From an uncultured Eubacteriaceae bacterium (GTDB lineage Bacteria > Bacillota > Clostridia > Lachnospirales > CAG-274), in contig CAMMIW010000010.1 in assembly GCA_946497035.1 (NCBI GenBank), positions 1 to 64,000 of the forward strand: a DNA stretch of 64,000 bases, in the 5' to 3' direction. Under the pieces are notes generated by a model that saw only the letters and a list, made by a program, of their open reading frames with translations, was not told the DNA's origin and did no database searches. Made by a program: the position numbers and the translations under genes. This document shows, one piece after another, positions 30,222 through 39,600 of this stretch; position 1 is the stretch's first letter; every line of letters starts with the position of its first letter.

Positions 30222-31658
30222 ATGTTAGATGCAATTACATATTTAGATTTAAAAACAAATATTATGAATTTACAAGAATTAATAGATTTTGAAATGAAAT
30301 ACGAAATAAATGAACATTGTTATTGTAATATAATGGGAATTTTAAAAGAAGAAGATGAAGAATTTTTTGTAAAGCATATAACAGCTTTTAGTCCAATACA
30401 AGTTAGGATAGAAAAGGATATACCAATAACAATATTTAATGGAATAATACAAAAATCAGAAATAAGGCATATAGGTGGAGTATATTATTTAACATTAAAA
30501 TGTGTTTCAAATTCATTTAAACTAGATATAAAAAAGAAAAATCGTTCTTTTCAAGATAAAAATATGACATATAAAAACATAATGGATAAAATAGCAACTG
30601 AATATGCACCAAGTCAAATATTAGATTTTGCAACAGAAGGGGAAAAAATAGAAAAATTAATTTTACAGTATGAAGAAACAGACTGGGAATTTATAAAAAG
30701 ATTAGCATCAAGGTTTAATGTAGGGATAATACCACTAGGAGCAGATGATGGAGCAAATATAATATTTGGTATAAAAAATGGGAAAGACGTTGGCAATATA
30801 GAAGAATATGAATACACATTAGAAAAAGATATAAAAAATTATCTTATATCAAAGGAAAATTATAATGAAAGTTTGTCAGAGCTTGATAGTATAAGATTTA
30901 AGATAGAAACAATAGAAAATTTAGATGTTTATAGTAGAATAAAATATCAAGGTTTTGATTTATTTATAAGCAAAAAAATAGCTTTTTTAAAAGATGGTAT
31001 ATTAAATTTTGAATATGAGCTATGTAATAAAAAAGGATTAACTAGAGATAGATTTTATAATGATAAAATAATAGGTCTTTCTATAAAAGGAAAAGTGTTA
31101 AAATCAATACAAGATAGAATAAAAGTACATTTAGATATAGATGAAAACCAAGATGAAAAAACTAGTTGGGAGTTCTTATATTCAACAATGTATACAGCGG
31201 AAGGTAATAGCGGTTGGTATTGTATGCCTGAAATAGATGATACAGTATATATATATTTTCCAACAAAAGAAGAAAGTGAAGCAGTTGGTATAAGCTCATT
31301 AAGAATTGGAGATAAAGGAACGGATAAAATAAATGATCCAACTATAAAATATTTTAGGACGATAGATGGAAAAGAAATAAAATTTTCACCAGATGAAATA
31401 TTAATAACTTGTATAAATGGAAAAGATAAAGAAACAGGAGAAGATAGAGTAATATATATAAAAATGAACCAAAATACAGGTATAGAAATAATAAGCACAG
31501 AGCCAATTTCTTTAAAAAGTGAAAAAGAAATAAAAATAGAAGCAGAAGAAAAAATAGAAATATTAGCAGGGGAACAAATAAAAATGAACTGTAAGAGAAG
31601 CCAAATAAAGGTTGATTATGCAGTAGATATAAGAGGACCAGAAGTTAGAATAAATTAA
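30222..31658 (+). CDS. VgrG/gp27-gp5-like spike protein, copy 2
   Basis: 478 residues from the ATG at 30222 (AGGAG 8 bases upstream). The architecture is that of copy 1: KNRSFQDKNMTYKNIMDKI, YEETDWEFIKRLASRFNV, then the OB-fold region IIGLSIKGKVLKSIQDRIKVHLD and EGNSGWYCMPEI, and a C-terminal strand repeat (LKSEKEIKIEAEEKIEI). The N-terminal 60 residues differ clearly from copy 1. The two copies may load different cargo. No toxin follows. The next gene downstream is uvrC on the other strand. Confidence 0.8.
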   Translation: MLDAITYLDLKTNIMNLQELIDFEMKYEINEHCYCNIMGILKEEDEEFFVKHITAFSPIQVRIEKDIPITIFNGIIQKSEIRHIGGVYYLTLKCVSNSFKLDIKKKNRSFQDKNMTYKNIMDKIATEYAPSQILDFATEGEKIEKLILQYEETDWEFIKRLASRFNVGIIPLGADDGANIIFGIKNGKDVGNIEEYEYTLEKDIKNYLISKENYNESLSELDSIRFKIETIENLDVYSRIKYQGFDLFISKKIAFLKDGILNFEYELCNKKGLTRDRFYNDKIIGLSIKGKVLKSIQDRIKVHLDIDENQDEKTSWEFLYSTMYTAEGNSGWYCMPEIDDTVYIYFPTKEESEAVGISSLRIGDKGTDKINDPTIKYFRTIDGKEIKFSPDEILITCINGKDKETGEDRVIYIKMNQNTGIEIISTEPISLKSEKEIKIEAEEKIEILAGEQIKMNCKRSQIKVDYAVDIRGPEVRIN

Positions 31659-31909
31659 AAAGCTTATGTAAATATTAATTTATTTTATTATATAAATTTA
31701 AAATATATGTAAGGTAAATAACACATTATCTTAGGATATAGCCAAAGTTTCAAGCTTTTCAAATAAATAAAATATTAAAAAGTTACTTTAAAGTATTTTG
31801 TATTTATTATATGGTAAGAAAAAAGAAACCTTGAAAAAATGTATGAAGATACTTGGAAATGTCAAACAAAAAAACCTAATGGTTATGAAGAATAAAAAAA
31901 GTTTAACAT

Positions 31910-31934
31910 GCTAGGGCATAGCCCTAGCTGTTTT
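31910..31934. terminator. Bidirectional terminator between spike copy 2 and uvrC
   Basis: GCTAGGGC, ATA, GCCCTAGC, then TGTTTTTT on the + strand. On the minus strand the hairpin contains the uvrC stop codon and is followed after a few bases by a T run. The preceding 250 bases (31659-31909) hold only a decayed scrap, MYEDTWKCQTKKPNGYEE, at about 31841-31895. Confidence 0.75.
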
Positions 31935-33777
31935 TTCTAAAAAAGGTATATATAGATTGGGCAACTTTTTGGTTTATACTTTCTACTTGTAATAATTGTT
32001 CAATAGAGGCATTTTTTATTTTGTCTATAGAGCCAAAATGTTTTAATAAATCTTTTTTTCTTTTTTCTCCTATACCATCTATTTCATCTAATATAGAATG
32101 TATAATAACTTTTTCTCTAGATTTTCTGTGAAATTCTATTGCAAATCTGTGAACTTCGTCTTGTATTCTTGTTATTAGCTTAAAACCTTCAGAGGTTTTT
32201 TTAAGCTCAATTTCTTTATTGTTAAATAATAAACCTCTAGTTTTATGGTTATTATCTTTTACCATACCGCATATTAAAATATTTAAGTTTAATGTTTTTA
32301 ATACTTTTTCAACAGCATTAATTTGCCCTTTACCACCGTCTAAAAATATTATATCTGGCAGTTTATTAAACTTTCCATTTATACTATTTTCTTCTGTTTC
32401 TTTTATATATCTTAAAAATCTTCTTTGTATTACTTCTTGCATACTTGCATAGTCGTTAGCACCACTAACATATTTTATTTTAAACTTTCTATAATCTGTT
32501 CTTAAAGGTTTGCCATCTTCAAAAACAACCATAGAGCCAACAGAATCTATACCTTGTATATTAGATATATCATATGCTTCTATTCTTTTTAAATATGTTT
32601 TTATACCAAGAGATTTAGAAATTTCTTCTAATGCACCAATAGTTTTTTGTTTTTCTTTTTTTATTCTATCGCCAAAACGTTCAAGGCTTATTAAAGCATT
32701 TTGATAAGCCATTTCAACAAGCTTATGTTTTTCACCTTTTTTAGGTGTGTTAATAAAAACTTTTTGTTCTTTTATAGTGGATAACCATTTTTCTATAGTT
32801 TCTTTATCTTCTATATCTTCTTGTAAAAGTATTTCTTTAGGTATAAAAGGTGTGCCACTATAAAATTGTTTAATAAAATCTTCCATAAGCTTACTTCTAG
32901 TTAAATATTCAACATTGTTAAATAAAAAATGTTCTCTTCCAACAATTTTACCACCTCTAACAAAAAATATTTGAAACATAGCTTCAAAATCTGATCTAGC
33001 AAAGGCTATAATATCTTTATCATCTGTGTTTATATTTTCTACTAGTTGGCTTTCTTCTAATTTTTTTATAGCGAAAATTTTATCTCTTATCTCAGATGCT
33101 TTTTCAAATTGTAAATTTTCAGAAAAATGTAACATTTGTTTTTCTAGGTTACATATTATTTCTTTATGTTTTCCACTAAAAAAATCTATTATATCATTAA
33201 TAAATTTGTTGTATTCTTCTTCGGATATGTGATAATTGCACGGAGCAGAACATTTACCTATATGATAATTAAGGCAAGGCCTTTTTTTACCTAAATCTTT
33301 AGGAAATTTTAAATGACAAGTCCTTATAGGAAATATATTATGAATAATCTCTACACTTTCTTTTAAAAGAAGACTATTAGTAAAAGGTCCAAAATATTTT
33401 GCTTTATCATTAATATGTTTTCTAGTAATATAAACTTTAGGAAACATTTCATTAGTTGTTATTTTTACATAAGGGTAAGTTTTGTCATCTTTTAACCTAA
33501 TATTATATTTAGGATCATATTTTTTTATAAGGTTATTTTCTAAAATTAAAGCTTCTACTTCGGTATTTGTTATAATATATTCAAATTTTGCTATTTTTTT
33601 TACCATACTTAAAACTTTAAAAGAGTTTTTTGTGCCACTATCTGTAAAATATTGTCTAATTCTATTTTTTAATATTTTTGCTTTGCCTACATATATAACA
33701 ATATCATCTTTATCAAACATTAAATATACACCAGGTTTTTCTGGAATTTTTTTAAGTTCTTCTTCTATATTAAACAA
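31924..33777 (-). CDS. uvrC: Excinuclease ABC subunit C
   Basis: Makes both incisions around bulky DNA lesions in nucleotide-excision repair. 617 residues, the standard length. The N-terminal GIY-YIG nuclease is visible (PGVYLMFDKDDIVIYVGKAK), then four Cys (CHLKFP, RPCLNYHIGKCSAPC), the UVR motif near residues 200-235, the RNase H-like nuclease (AYDISNIQGIDSVGSMVVFEDG...PDIIFLDGGKGQI) and C-terminal helix-hairpin-helix repeats (LDEIDGIGEKRKKDLLKHFGS). The start is TTG at 33777, with AGGAGG 7 bases upstream. Single gene on the minus strand. Confidence 0.97.
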   Translation of the reverse strand: MFNIEEELKKIPEKPGVYLMFDKDDIVIYVGKAKILKNRIRQYFTDSGTKNSFKVLSMVKKIAKFEYIITNTEVEALILENNLIKKYDPKYNIRLKDDKTYPYVKITTNEMFPKVYITRKHINDKAKYFGPFTNSLLLKESVEIIHNIFPIRTCHLKFPKDLGKKRPCLNYHIGKCSAPCNYHISEEEYNKFINDIIDFFSGKHKEIICNLEKQMLHFSENLQFEKASEIRDKIFAIKKLEESQLVENINTDDKDIIAFARSDFEAMFQIFFVRGGKIVGREHFLFNNVEYLTRSKLMEDFIKQFYSGTPFIPKEILLQEDIEDKETIEKWLSTIKEQKVFINTPKKGEKHKLVEMAYQNALISLERFGDRIKKEKQKTIGALEEISKSLGIKTYLKRIEAYDISNIQGIDSVGSMVVFEDGKPLRTDYRKFKIKYVSGANDYASMQEVIQRRFLRYIKETEENSINGKFNKLPDIIFLDGGKGQINAVEKVLKTLNLNILICGMVKDNNHKTRGLLFNNKEIELKKTSEGFKLITRIQDEVHRFAIEFHRKSREKVIIHSILDEIDGIGEKRKKDLLKHFGSIDKIKNASIEQLLQVESINQKVAQSIYTFFRKNS

Positions 33778-34004
33778 AAATAAACCTCCTGTTATTTTAA
33801 TTAAAATATTTATTTTATTATTATAACATAGTTATTTTATATTTAAAATATATATAATATTTTAAAATATTACTTGTATGATAAAAAATATTGTTTATTA
33901 TTTGTGAAAATATTTTTTATAGCTTAAAATGTAATAATTAATCTATAGTTTTTATATAAACTAAAATAATTATTTTATAATAATATTTATTTATAAGAAA
34001 TTAA

Positions 34005-34033
34005 TTGATTTGTTTAAAAATAATTGATATAAT
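34005..34033 (+). promoter_or_regulatory. Promoter before tsaD
   Basis: TTGATT, 17-base spacer, TATAAT, ending 37 bases before the tsaD start. The rest of the 290-base gap between uvrC and tsaD is plain AT-rich DNA with no other signal that could be read. Confidence 0.6.
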
Positions 34034-34070
34034 AATAAAACAAATTAACTAGTTTAGAAAGGATATAATA

Positions 34071-35108
34071 ATGGAGGAAAAACAAAAAGATATAATTATA
34101 TTAGCTATAGAAAGTTCTTGTGATGAGACGTCTATTGCCGTTGTAAAAAATGGTAGAGAAGTTTTATCTAATATAATATCTTCTCAAATAGATACACATA
34201 AATTTTTTGGAGGCGTTGTGCCTGAGATAGCATCAAGAAAGCACATAGAAGTTATAGATATAGTTTTAGATGAAGCTTTAAAACAAGCTAATAAAACTTT
34301 GGCAGATATAGATGCTATTGCTGTTACATATGGTCCAGGGCTTGTTGGCGCGCTTTTAGTTGGTGTGAGCTATGCAAAATCTTTAGCATATACATTGAAA
34401 AAACCGCTTATACCAGTCCATCATATAGAAGGCCACATATATGCAAATTATATAGATAATAAAGAGCTACAACCACCTTTTATAAGCCTTGTTATATCTG
34501 GTGGACATACACATATAGTTTATGTAGAAGACTATGGAAAATTTAAAATATTAGGAAAAACAAGAGATGATGCTTGTGGCGAAGCATTTGATAAAGTAGC
34601 AAGGACAATAGGTCTTAGTTATCCAGGAGGGCCTGAAATAGATAAGCTTGCAAAAATGGGAGATAAAAATGCTATACCATTACCGCGTGTAATGATTGAT
34701 ACAGATGATTATGATTTTAGCTTTAGCGGTTTAAAATCGGCAGTTTTAAATTTTGTTAATAAAAGTAAAATGACAAACATATCATTTAAAAATGAAGATT
34801 TAGCAGCATCTTTTCAACAAGCTGTGGCAGATGTTTTAGTTTTTAAAACAATAAAAGCTTGTAAAGATACAGGCTTAAAAACTTTAACATTAGCAGGAGG
34901 TGTTTCTGCAAATTCTTTTATAAGAGAAACTGTGAAAGAGGCTTGTGATAAAGAAAATATAAAGCTTTCTATACCTAGCTTAAAGCTTTGCACAGATAAT
35001 GCGGCTATGATAGGTTGTGCTGGTTATTATGAATATTTAAAAGGAAACTTTGCTACTTTAGATTTAAACGCTTATCCTAATTTAAAATTAGATAATATTG
35101 CAATGTAA
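34071..35108 (+). CDS. tsaD: tRNA N6-adenosine threonylcarbamoyltransferase TsaD
   Basis: Transfers threonylcarbamoyl to A37 of ANN-decoding tRNAs, with TsaB and TsaE. 345 residues. [11 protein letters not shown] at the N-terminus, the metal-binding histidines in [43 protein letters not shown] and LAGGVSANS are all present, followed by a C-terminal Asp ligand in CTDNAAMIG. First gene of a run with thioredoxin, CcdA-TlpA and tdk genes, separated by 2-23 bases or so. Confidence 0.97.
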   Translation: MEEKQKDIIILAIESSCDETSIAVVKNGREVLSNIISSQIDTHKFFGGVVPEIASRKHIEVIDIVLDEALKQANKTLADIDAIAVTYGPGLVGALLVGVSYAKSLAYTLKKPLIPVHHIEGHIYANYIDNKELQPPFISLVISGGHTHIVYVEDYGKFKILGKTRDDACGEAFDKVARTIGLSYPGGPEIDKLAKMGDKNAIPLPRVMIDTDDYDFSFSGLKSAVLNFVNKSKMTNISFKNEDLAASFQQAVADVLVFKTIKACKDTGLKTLTLAGGVSANSFIRETVKEACDKENIKLSIPSLKLCTDNAAMIGCAGYYEYLKGNFATLDLNAYPNLKLDNIAM

Positions 35109-35131
35109 AATTGAGATTGGAAGTGAACTAT

Positions 35132-35446
35132 ATGATAATTGATATTTTAAACAGTAATTATGATGAATATGTAACCAATAATAAAAATTTTGTAATTTTA
35201 GATTTTGGGGCTACAAATTGTGCTCCATGTAAAATTTTAAATAATATATTAGAAGAAATTGACAAACAATATGAAAATATAACGATAGGAAAAATAAATA
35301 TCGAAGAAAATATAGATATAGCAGTTAAATTTGGTATAATGTCTGTTCCTGCTATAGTTTTTATAAAAGATAATAAAATTATAGAAAAAGTGAATGGTCT
35401 AAAAGATAAACAATATATAGAAAAAGTAATTGAAAAAAATAAATAG
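35132..35446 (+). CDS. Thioredoxin-like protein with a CAPC active site
   Basis: 104 residues, one thioredoxin fold. The redox motif is ATNCAPCKIL, with CAPC in place of the usual WCGPC. The conserved cis-proline is in GIMSVPAIVFIK. The start is the ATG at 35132, preceded by TTGGAAGTGA. The upstream in-frame TTG at 35111 would overlap the end of tsaD spacing and has no site. It stands directly before the CcdA-TlpA fusion, suggesting electrons flow from this cytoplasmic thioredoxin through the CcdA membrane part to the external thioredoxin domain. Confidence 0.85.
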   Translation: MIIDILNSNYDEYVTNNKNFVILDFGATNCAPCKILNNILEEIDKQYENITIGKINIEENIDIAVKFGIMSVPAIVFIKDNKIIEKVNGLKDKQYIEKVIEKNK

Positions 35447-35460
35447 AAAGGGGTAAAAAA

Positions 35461-36813
35461 ATGATAAGCAATTTAGAATTTTCTCAACATATAAGTTTTA
35501 TAATTGTATTTTTAGAGGGAATAATATCTTTTTTATCGCCTTGCATAATACCAATAATACCAGTTTATATAACCTATTTAGCAGGAAATGCAAGAAAGGT
35601 ATTAGATGATGGAACAATAGTATATAACAGAAAAAAGGTATTTTTCCATACATTATGTTTTACAATAGGTATAAGCTGTACTTTTTTTATATTAGGTATT
35701 TCTTTCTATTCTTTAGGACAATTTTTTAATGAGCACCAAATTTTATTTACTAGAATAGGCGGTATAATAATTATATTAATGGGGCTTTTTCAATTAGGCA
35801 TTTTTGATTTTAAATTTTTACAAAAAGAAAGAAAAATTAATTTTGACATAAGTAGAAAAGAAGTAAATCCATTTTTAGCCTTTGTAATGGGCTTTACATT
35901 TAGCTTTGCTTGGACACCTTGTGTAGGCCCTGCTTTATCATCAGTATTAATATTAGCATCTAGCGCAGAAAATGCTTTAAAAGGTAATGGGTTAATATTA
36001 GTATATTCTTTAGGTTTTATATTACCATTTTTGTTATTAGGTTTATTTACATCAAAAGTATTAAATTTCTTTAAAAATAATCAAAAATTAATAAAATATA
36101 CAGTAAAATTAAGCGGTGTTTTATTAGTTGTAATAGGTATAATGACATTTACAGGTTATATGAACGGTATATCAAAATATTTAAACCAATATACTATAAC
36201 AAACCAAAATAATAAAACAGATGTTGATGAAAATAAACAATTAGAAGAAACTAAAGAACAGACTACAGAAAATGTAACATCAGAAGAAACAGGTGAACAA
36301 AATAATGTAGATACAGATGAGCTAACAGATGCCTTTGATTTTACACTTATAGATCAATATGGCAATAAACATACTTTATCAGATTACAAAGGCAAAGTTG
36401 TATTTTTAAATTTTTGGGCAACTTGGTGCAATCCTTGTTTAATAGAAATGCCACATATAGAGGAGCTTTATGCCGAATATGGATATAACAAAGAAGATGT
36501 AGTTATATTAGGTGTTGCTAATCCATCATCAGAAGAATATCCTCATAATAGTGATGTTTCTAAAGAAGAGATAAAACAATTTATTAAAGACAAAGGTTAT
36601 ACGTTTCCTATAGTTTTTGATGAAACAGGGGAAGTGTTAAGTAATTATTTCGTTAGGGCATTTCCTACTACATTTATGATCAATAAAGATGGCAAAATAT
36701 ATGGATATGTATCTGGAACTCTTACAAAAGATATAATGAAAAATATTATAACTCAAACTTTAGATAGCACAAAAAGTGATTTAGAAAAAACTGAAGAAAC
36801 AACAAAAAACTAA
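35461..36813 (+). CDS. CcdA-TlpA fusion: membrane thiol transporter with external thioredoxin domain
   Basis: 450 residues. Residues about 1-235 are a CcdA/DsbD-type six-helix membrane domain with both redox Cys-Pro motifs (FLSPCIIPIIP near 30 and WTPCVGPALS near 155). An acidic Thr/Glu/Asn linker follows (about 240-285). The C-terminus (about 290-430) is a TlpA/ResA-type thioredoxin with FWATWCNPCLIEMP and the cis-proline FPTTFMI. It carries reducing power across the membrane to reduce disulfides outside. Bringing transporter and acceptor together in one chain resembles DsbD-like fusions. The GAAAGGGG site precedes the ATG. Confidence 0.9.
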   Translation: MISNLEFSQHISFIIVFLEGIISFLSPCIIPIIPVYITYLAGNARKVLDDGTIVYNRKKVFFHTLCFTIGISCTFFILGISFYSLGQFFNEHQILFTRIGGIIIILMGLFQLGIFDFKFLQKERKINFDISRKEVNPFLAFVMGFTFSFAWTPCVGPALSSVLILASSAENALKGNGLILVYSLGFILPFLLLGLFTSKVLNFFKNNQKLIKYTVKLSGVLLVVIGIMTFTGYMNGISKYLNQYTITNQNNKTDVDENKQLEETKEQTTENVTSEETGEQNNVDTDELTDAFDFTLIDQYGNKHTLSDYKGKVVFLNFWATWCNPCLIEMPHIEELYAEYGYNKEDVVILGVANPSSEEYPHNSDVSKEEIKQFIKDKGYTFPIVFDETGEVLSNYFVRAFPTTFMINKDGKIYGYVSGTLTKDIMKNIITQTLDSTKSDLEKTEETTKN

Positions 36814-36831
36814 AAATAATAGGAGATAAAA

Positions 36832-37437
36832 ATGGCAAAGTTATATTTTAAATATGGCACTATGGATGCATCTAAATCGGCAGATCTTTTAATGACAGCA
36901 CATAAATATGAAAATCAAGATAAAAATATTATATGTCTTAGATCTAATTTAGATACAAGAACAGAAGATGGATATATAGAAAGTAGAGCTTTAACTTACA
37001 AACATAAATGCTTTTGTTTTGATAACAAGACAAATTTATATAAATTTATAGAAGAAAAATCAGATCAAAAAATAAATTGTATATTAATAGACGAAGCACA
37101 ATTTTTAACTAAACAACAAGTTATTGAGCTTACAGAAATAGTTGATTTTTTAAAAATACCTGTTATATGCTATGGACTTAAAAATAGCTACATAAAAGGA
37201 GAGCTATTTGAAGGCTCAAAGGCTTTATTATATTTTGCAGATAGCATACAAGAGATAAAAAGTGTTTGTCATTTTTGTGATAAAAAAGCTACAATGAATT
37301 TAAGAATAAAAAATGGAAAGCCTGTTTTAACCTCTGAAACAGGTAACACAGTTGTAATAGGAGATATAGAAGAAGGTGAAGATTATTTTATATCAACTTG
37401 TAGAAAACATTATTTTAAGCCATTATTAAATAAATGA
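36832..37437 (+). CDS. tdk: Thymidine kinase (type II)
   Basis: Phosphorylates thymidine in the salvage pathway. 201 residues. The P-loop is the divergent form KYGTMDASKSADLLM (normally GPMFSGKS), found in one branch of the family. The Walker B region is INCILIDEAQFLTKQQV, the substrate loop VICYGLKNSYIKGELFEGSKAL, and the zinc-binding cysteines are CHFCDKKA, with a later CRKH. AGGAGATAAAA precedes the ATG. Last gene of the run; a terminator follows. Confidence 0.92.
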   Translation: MAKLYFKYGTMDASKSADLLMTAHKYENQDKNIICLRSNLDTRTEDGYIESRALTYKHKCFCFDNKTNLYKFIEEKSDQKINCILIDEAQFLTKQQVIELTEIVDFLKIPVICYGLKNSYIKGELFEGSKALLYFADSIQEIKSVCHFCDKKATMNLRIKNGKPVLTSETGNTVVIGDIEEGEDYFISTCRKHYFKPLLNK

Positions 37438-37443
37438 TTTATT

Positions 37444-37492
37444 AAGTTGTATAACATTTTGGTGAGAGCTAAAAGGTTATACGACTTTTTTT
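37444..37492 (+). terminator. Terminator after tdk
   Basis: AAGTTGTATAAC pairs with GTTATACGACTT (one G-U) around a 20-base loop, then seven T. The following 260 bases up to 37759 are AT-rich and hold no recognisable gene or structure. Confidence 0.8.
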
Positions 37493-37759
37493 ATTAAAAT
37501 TTTTGATTATTTTTTAATATTTGGGTTTAAATGAACAACAAGGTTTAAGGTATATTAAAGATGTTTTTTAATAATGTGGAATAATATAATAATTACTAAA
37601 AAATAATTTAATATCATAAGCTATTTTTATGAAATGATTTAGACAATTATTATAATTAAAATATTGTAAATTTATATAATATATATTATACTAAATTATA
37701 TAAGGAATATTTTTATTATATATATAAATATAAATATTTACAATTTTAAGGAGAAAAAA

Positions 37760-38248
37760 ATGAAAATAGAAAATGCAAAAGAAATTCATTTAAAAGAAAT
37801 AAACGAAATAACAAATTATTCTATAATAAATACAAATTATAATCTTAATTTTGAGCCAAAAACTTTAGAAGATACAAAAAAATGGTATAATGAACATAAA
37901 GAAAAAAATTTTCCTATAATAGTTTGTTTATTAGATGAACAGGTAGTGGGTTGGGCTTCTTTATCTACTTTTAGAGATTATAGAGGTTATGATAAAACTG
38001 TTGAAGTATCTTTATATGTAAAAAATGAATATAAAAGAAAAGGAATAGGTAGCTTATTATTACAAAAAATAGAACAAGAAGGGAAAAATAAAAATTTTCA
38101 TGCAATAGTTTCTGCTATAACAGGTGGTAATGAGGCTAGCATTAATTTACATAAAAAATTTGGATATAGTATAAAATGTACCTTTGAACAAATAGGTTAT
38201 AAAAATGACACTTTTTTAGATGTATTGTTTTTATATAAAATATTATAA
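37760..38248 (+). CDS. GNAT-family N-acetyltransferase (phosphinothricin acetyltransferase-like)
   Basis: 162 residues, a single GNAT domain. ITNYSIINTNYNLNFEPKT at the start, VVGWASLSTFRDYRGYDKTVEVSLYV and the acetyl-CoA loop KRKGIGSLLLQKI are the layout of Pat/bar-like amino-group acetyltransferases (family consensus NxxIxxTxxxF...VGYA...R.G.G). The natural substrate cannot be read and is probably a methionine sulfoximine-type or amino acid-like compound. Own gene, with AAGGAG before the ATG. Confidence 0.85.
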   Translation: MKIENAKEIHLKEINEITNYSIINTNYNLNFEPKTLEDTKKWYNEHKEKNFPIIVCLLDEQVVGWASLSTFRDYRGYDKTVEVSLYVKNEYKRKGIGSLLLQKIEQEGKNKNFHAIVSAITGGNEASINLHKKFGYSIKCTFEQIGYKNDTFLDVLFLYKIL

Positions 38249-38341
38249 TATTGAAATGAAAATTTAAAGTAAAAATAATTGAATAATATATTTATATATA
38301 GTATAATTTGTTTATATAACAGAATAAAGGTGGGGTTATAA

Positions 38342-39499
38342 ATGAATATAAAATTGATAGTTTTTATATTAAGTTTTGTTTTTTTATATAATGCAAATAT
38401 ATATGCTAACGACATTAAGCCTAGCCAAAGCTATTTTAAAATAAATAAAAATGATAATGACATAATAAATGTTGAAAATATTCAAATATTAGATGCTAAT
38501 AATAATATAGTTGGTAATAAAAACTGGAGTAGTGCTGTTATTTTAAATAATGGAAATTTATTAATAGGTGAATATAAACCTAATAAAACTTATGATTATT
38601 ATGAAGTTAATAAACAAGGAGAACAATCTTTCATAACTAACAGTAAATATTATATAAAAAATATAAATAGCCAAACAGGAAATTTTATAACAGTAAAAAA
38701 TGAAAACAACAAATATTATTTAGGGGTTTTAGACAAAGAATTTAAAGTAATTTATGACAATATTTTTGAATATAAAGAAAACGCTTTTAATGACTATAGT
38801 GATATATTAAAATTAAAAAATAATGGTTATGGTGTTTTTACTATTGATGGGGAAGAAATAGTAAGTCCTATATTTGATAATATAAAAAAAGTAGATAATG
38901 ATACTTTTGAATGTTTATATAACAATAATTTATATATATTAAAAAATATAAATGGAGTATATATAAACGAAACGGCTATAAGTAATGTTGATAATTGGGC
39001 AAAAGATAGCGTAAAAGAAGCTATAAATTTAAATTTTGTGCCACAAAGGTTACAAGTAAAATTAAACGATTATATAACAAGAGAAGAATTTTGTGAGATA
39101 ATGTTAAGGCTGTATGAGCAAAAAACAGGATTTATAATTCCTACAAATATGAAAAATCCTTTCATAGACACAAACAGTGAATATGTTTTAAAGGCTTATA
39201 ATTTAGGTATTGTGTCTGGTAAAACTCAAAATAAGTTTGAGCCTAATAGTTGTATAACTAGAGAAGAAAGTGCGGTTATTTTAAGTAATTTATTAAAAAA
39301 AATGGAAATTGTTTTAACAGATGTTGAATATTTATATAATGATGAAAATTTAATATCTTCTTGGGCTAAAGATAGCATACAAACTGTATCTAATGCAGGT
39401 ATAATGAAAGGAGATAAAAACAACAATTTTAACCCTAAAAATAACTATAAAGTAGTTGAGGCTATATCTACTATTATGAGGTTATATAAATTAAAATAA
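38342..39499 (+). CDS. Secreted protein with three S-layer homology (SLH) domains
   Basis: 385 residues. The signal peptide (IKLIVFILSFVFLYNANIYA) is followed by a beta-strand region of about 180 residues that resembles WG-type repeats (ILDANNNIVGNKNWSSAV, VLDKEFKVIYDNIF, VFTIDGEEIVSPIFDNIK). Three SLH motifs then follow: WAKDSVKEAINLNFV...ITREEFCEIMLRL, YVLKAYNLGIVSG...ITREESAVILSNLL and WAKDSIQTVSNAGIMKG...EAISTIMRL. SLH domains bind pyruvylated wall polymers, so the protein should sit on the cell surface. The function of the N-terminal part is unknown. SD AAAGGTGGGG precedes the ATG. Confidence 0.88.
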   Translation: MNIKLIVFILSFVFLYNANIYANDIKPSQSYFKINKNDNDIINVENIQILDANNNIVGNKNWSSAVILNNGNLLIGEYKPNKTYDYYEVNKQGEQSFITNSKYYIKNINSQTGNFITVKNENNKYYLGVLDKEFKVIYDNIFEYKENAFNDYSDILKLKNNGYGVFTIDGEEIVSPIFDNIKKVDNDTFECLYNNNLYILKNINGVYINETAISNVDNWAKDSVKEAINLNFVPQRLQVKLNDYITREEFCEIMLRLYEQKTGFIIPTNMKNPFIDTNSEYVLKAYNLGIVSGKTQNKFEPNSCITREESAVILSNLLKKMEIVLTDVEYLYNDENLISSWAKDSIQTVSNAGIMKGDKNNNFNPKNNYKVVEAISTIMRLYKLK

Positions 39500-39557
39500 C
39501 TATAATATATTATTAAAATTTGTAAAATTAAGTAAAAAAATTACTATAAATAAACAG

Positions 39558-39586
39558 TTGAAATAATAATTAATGTATGTTATAAT
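39558..39586 (+). promoter_or_regulatory. ssrA promoter
   Basis: TTGAAA, 17-base spacer, TATAAT, ending 14 bases before the tmRNA 5' end. Confidence 0.8.
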
Positions 39587-39600
39587 GATAAAGAGCTTAC

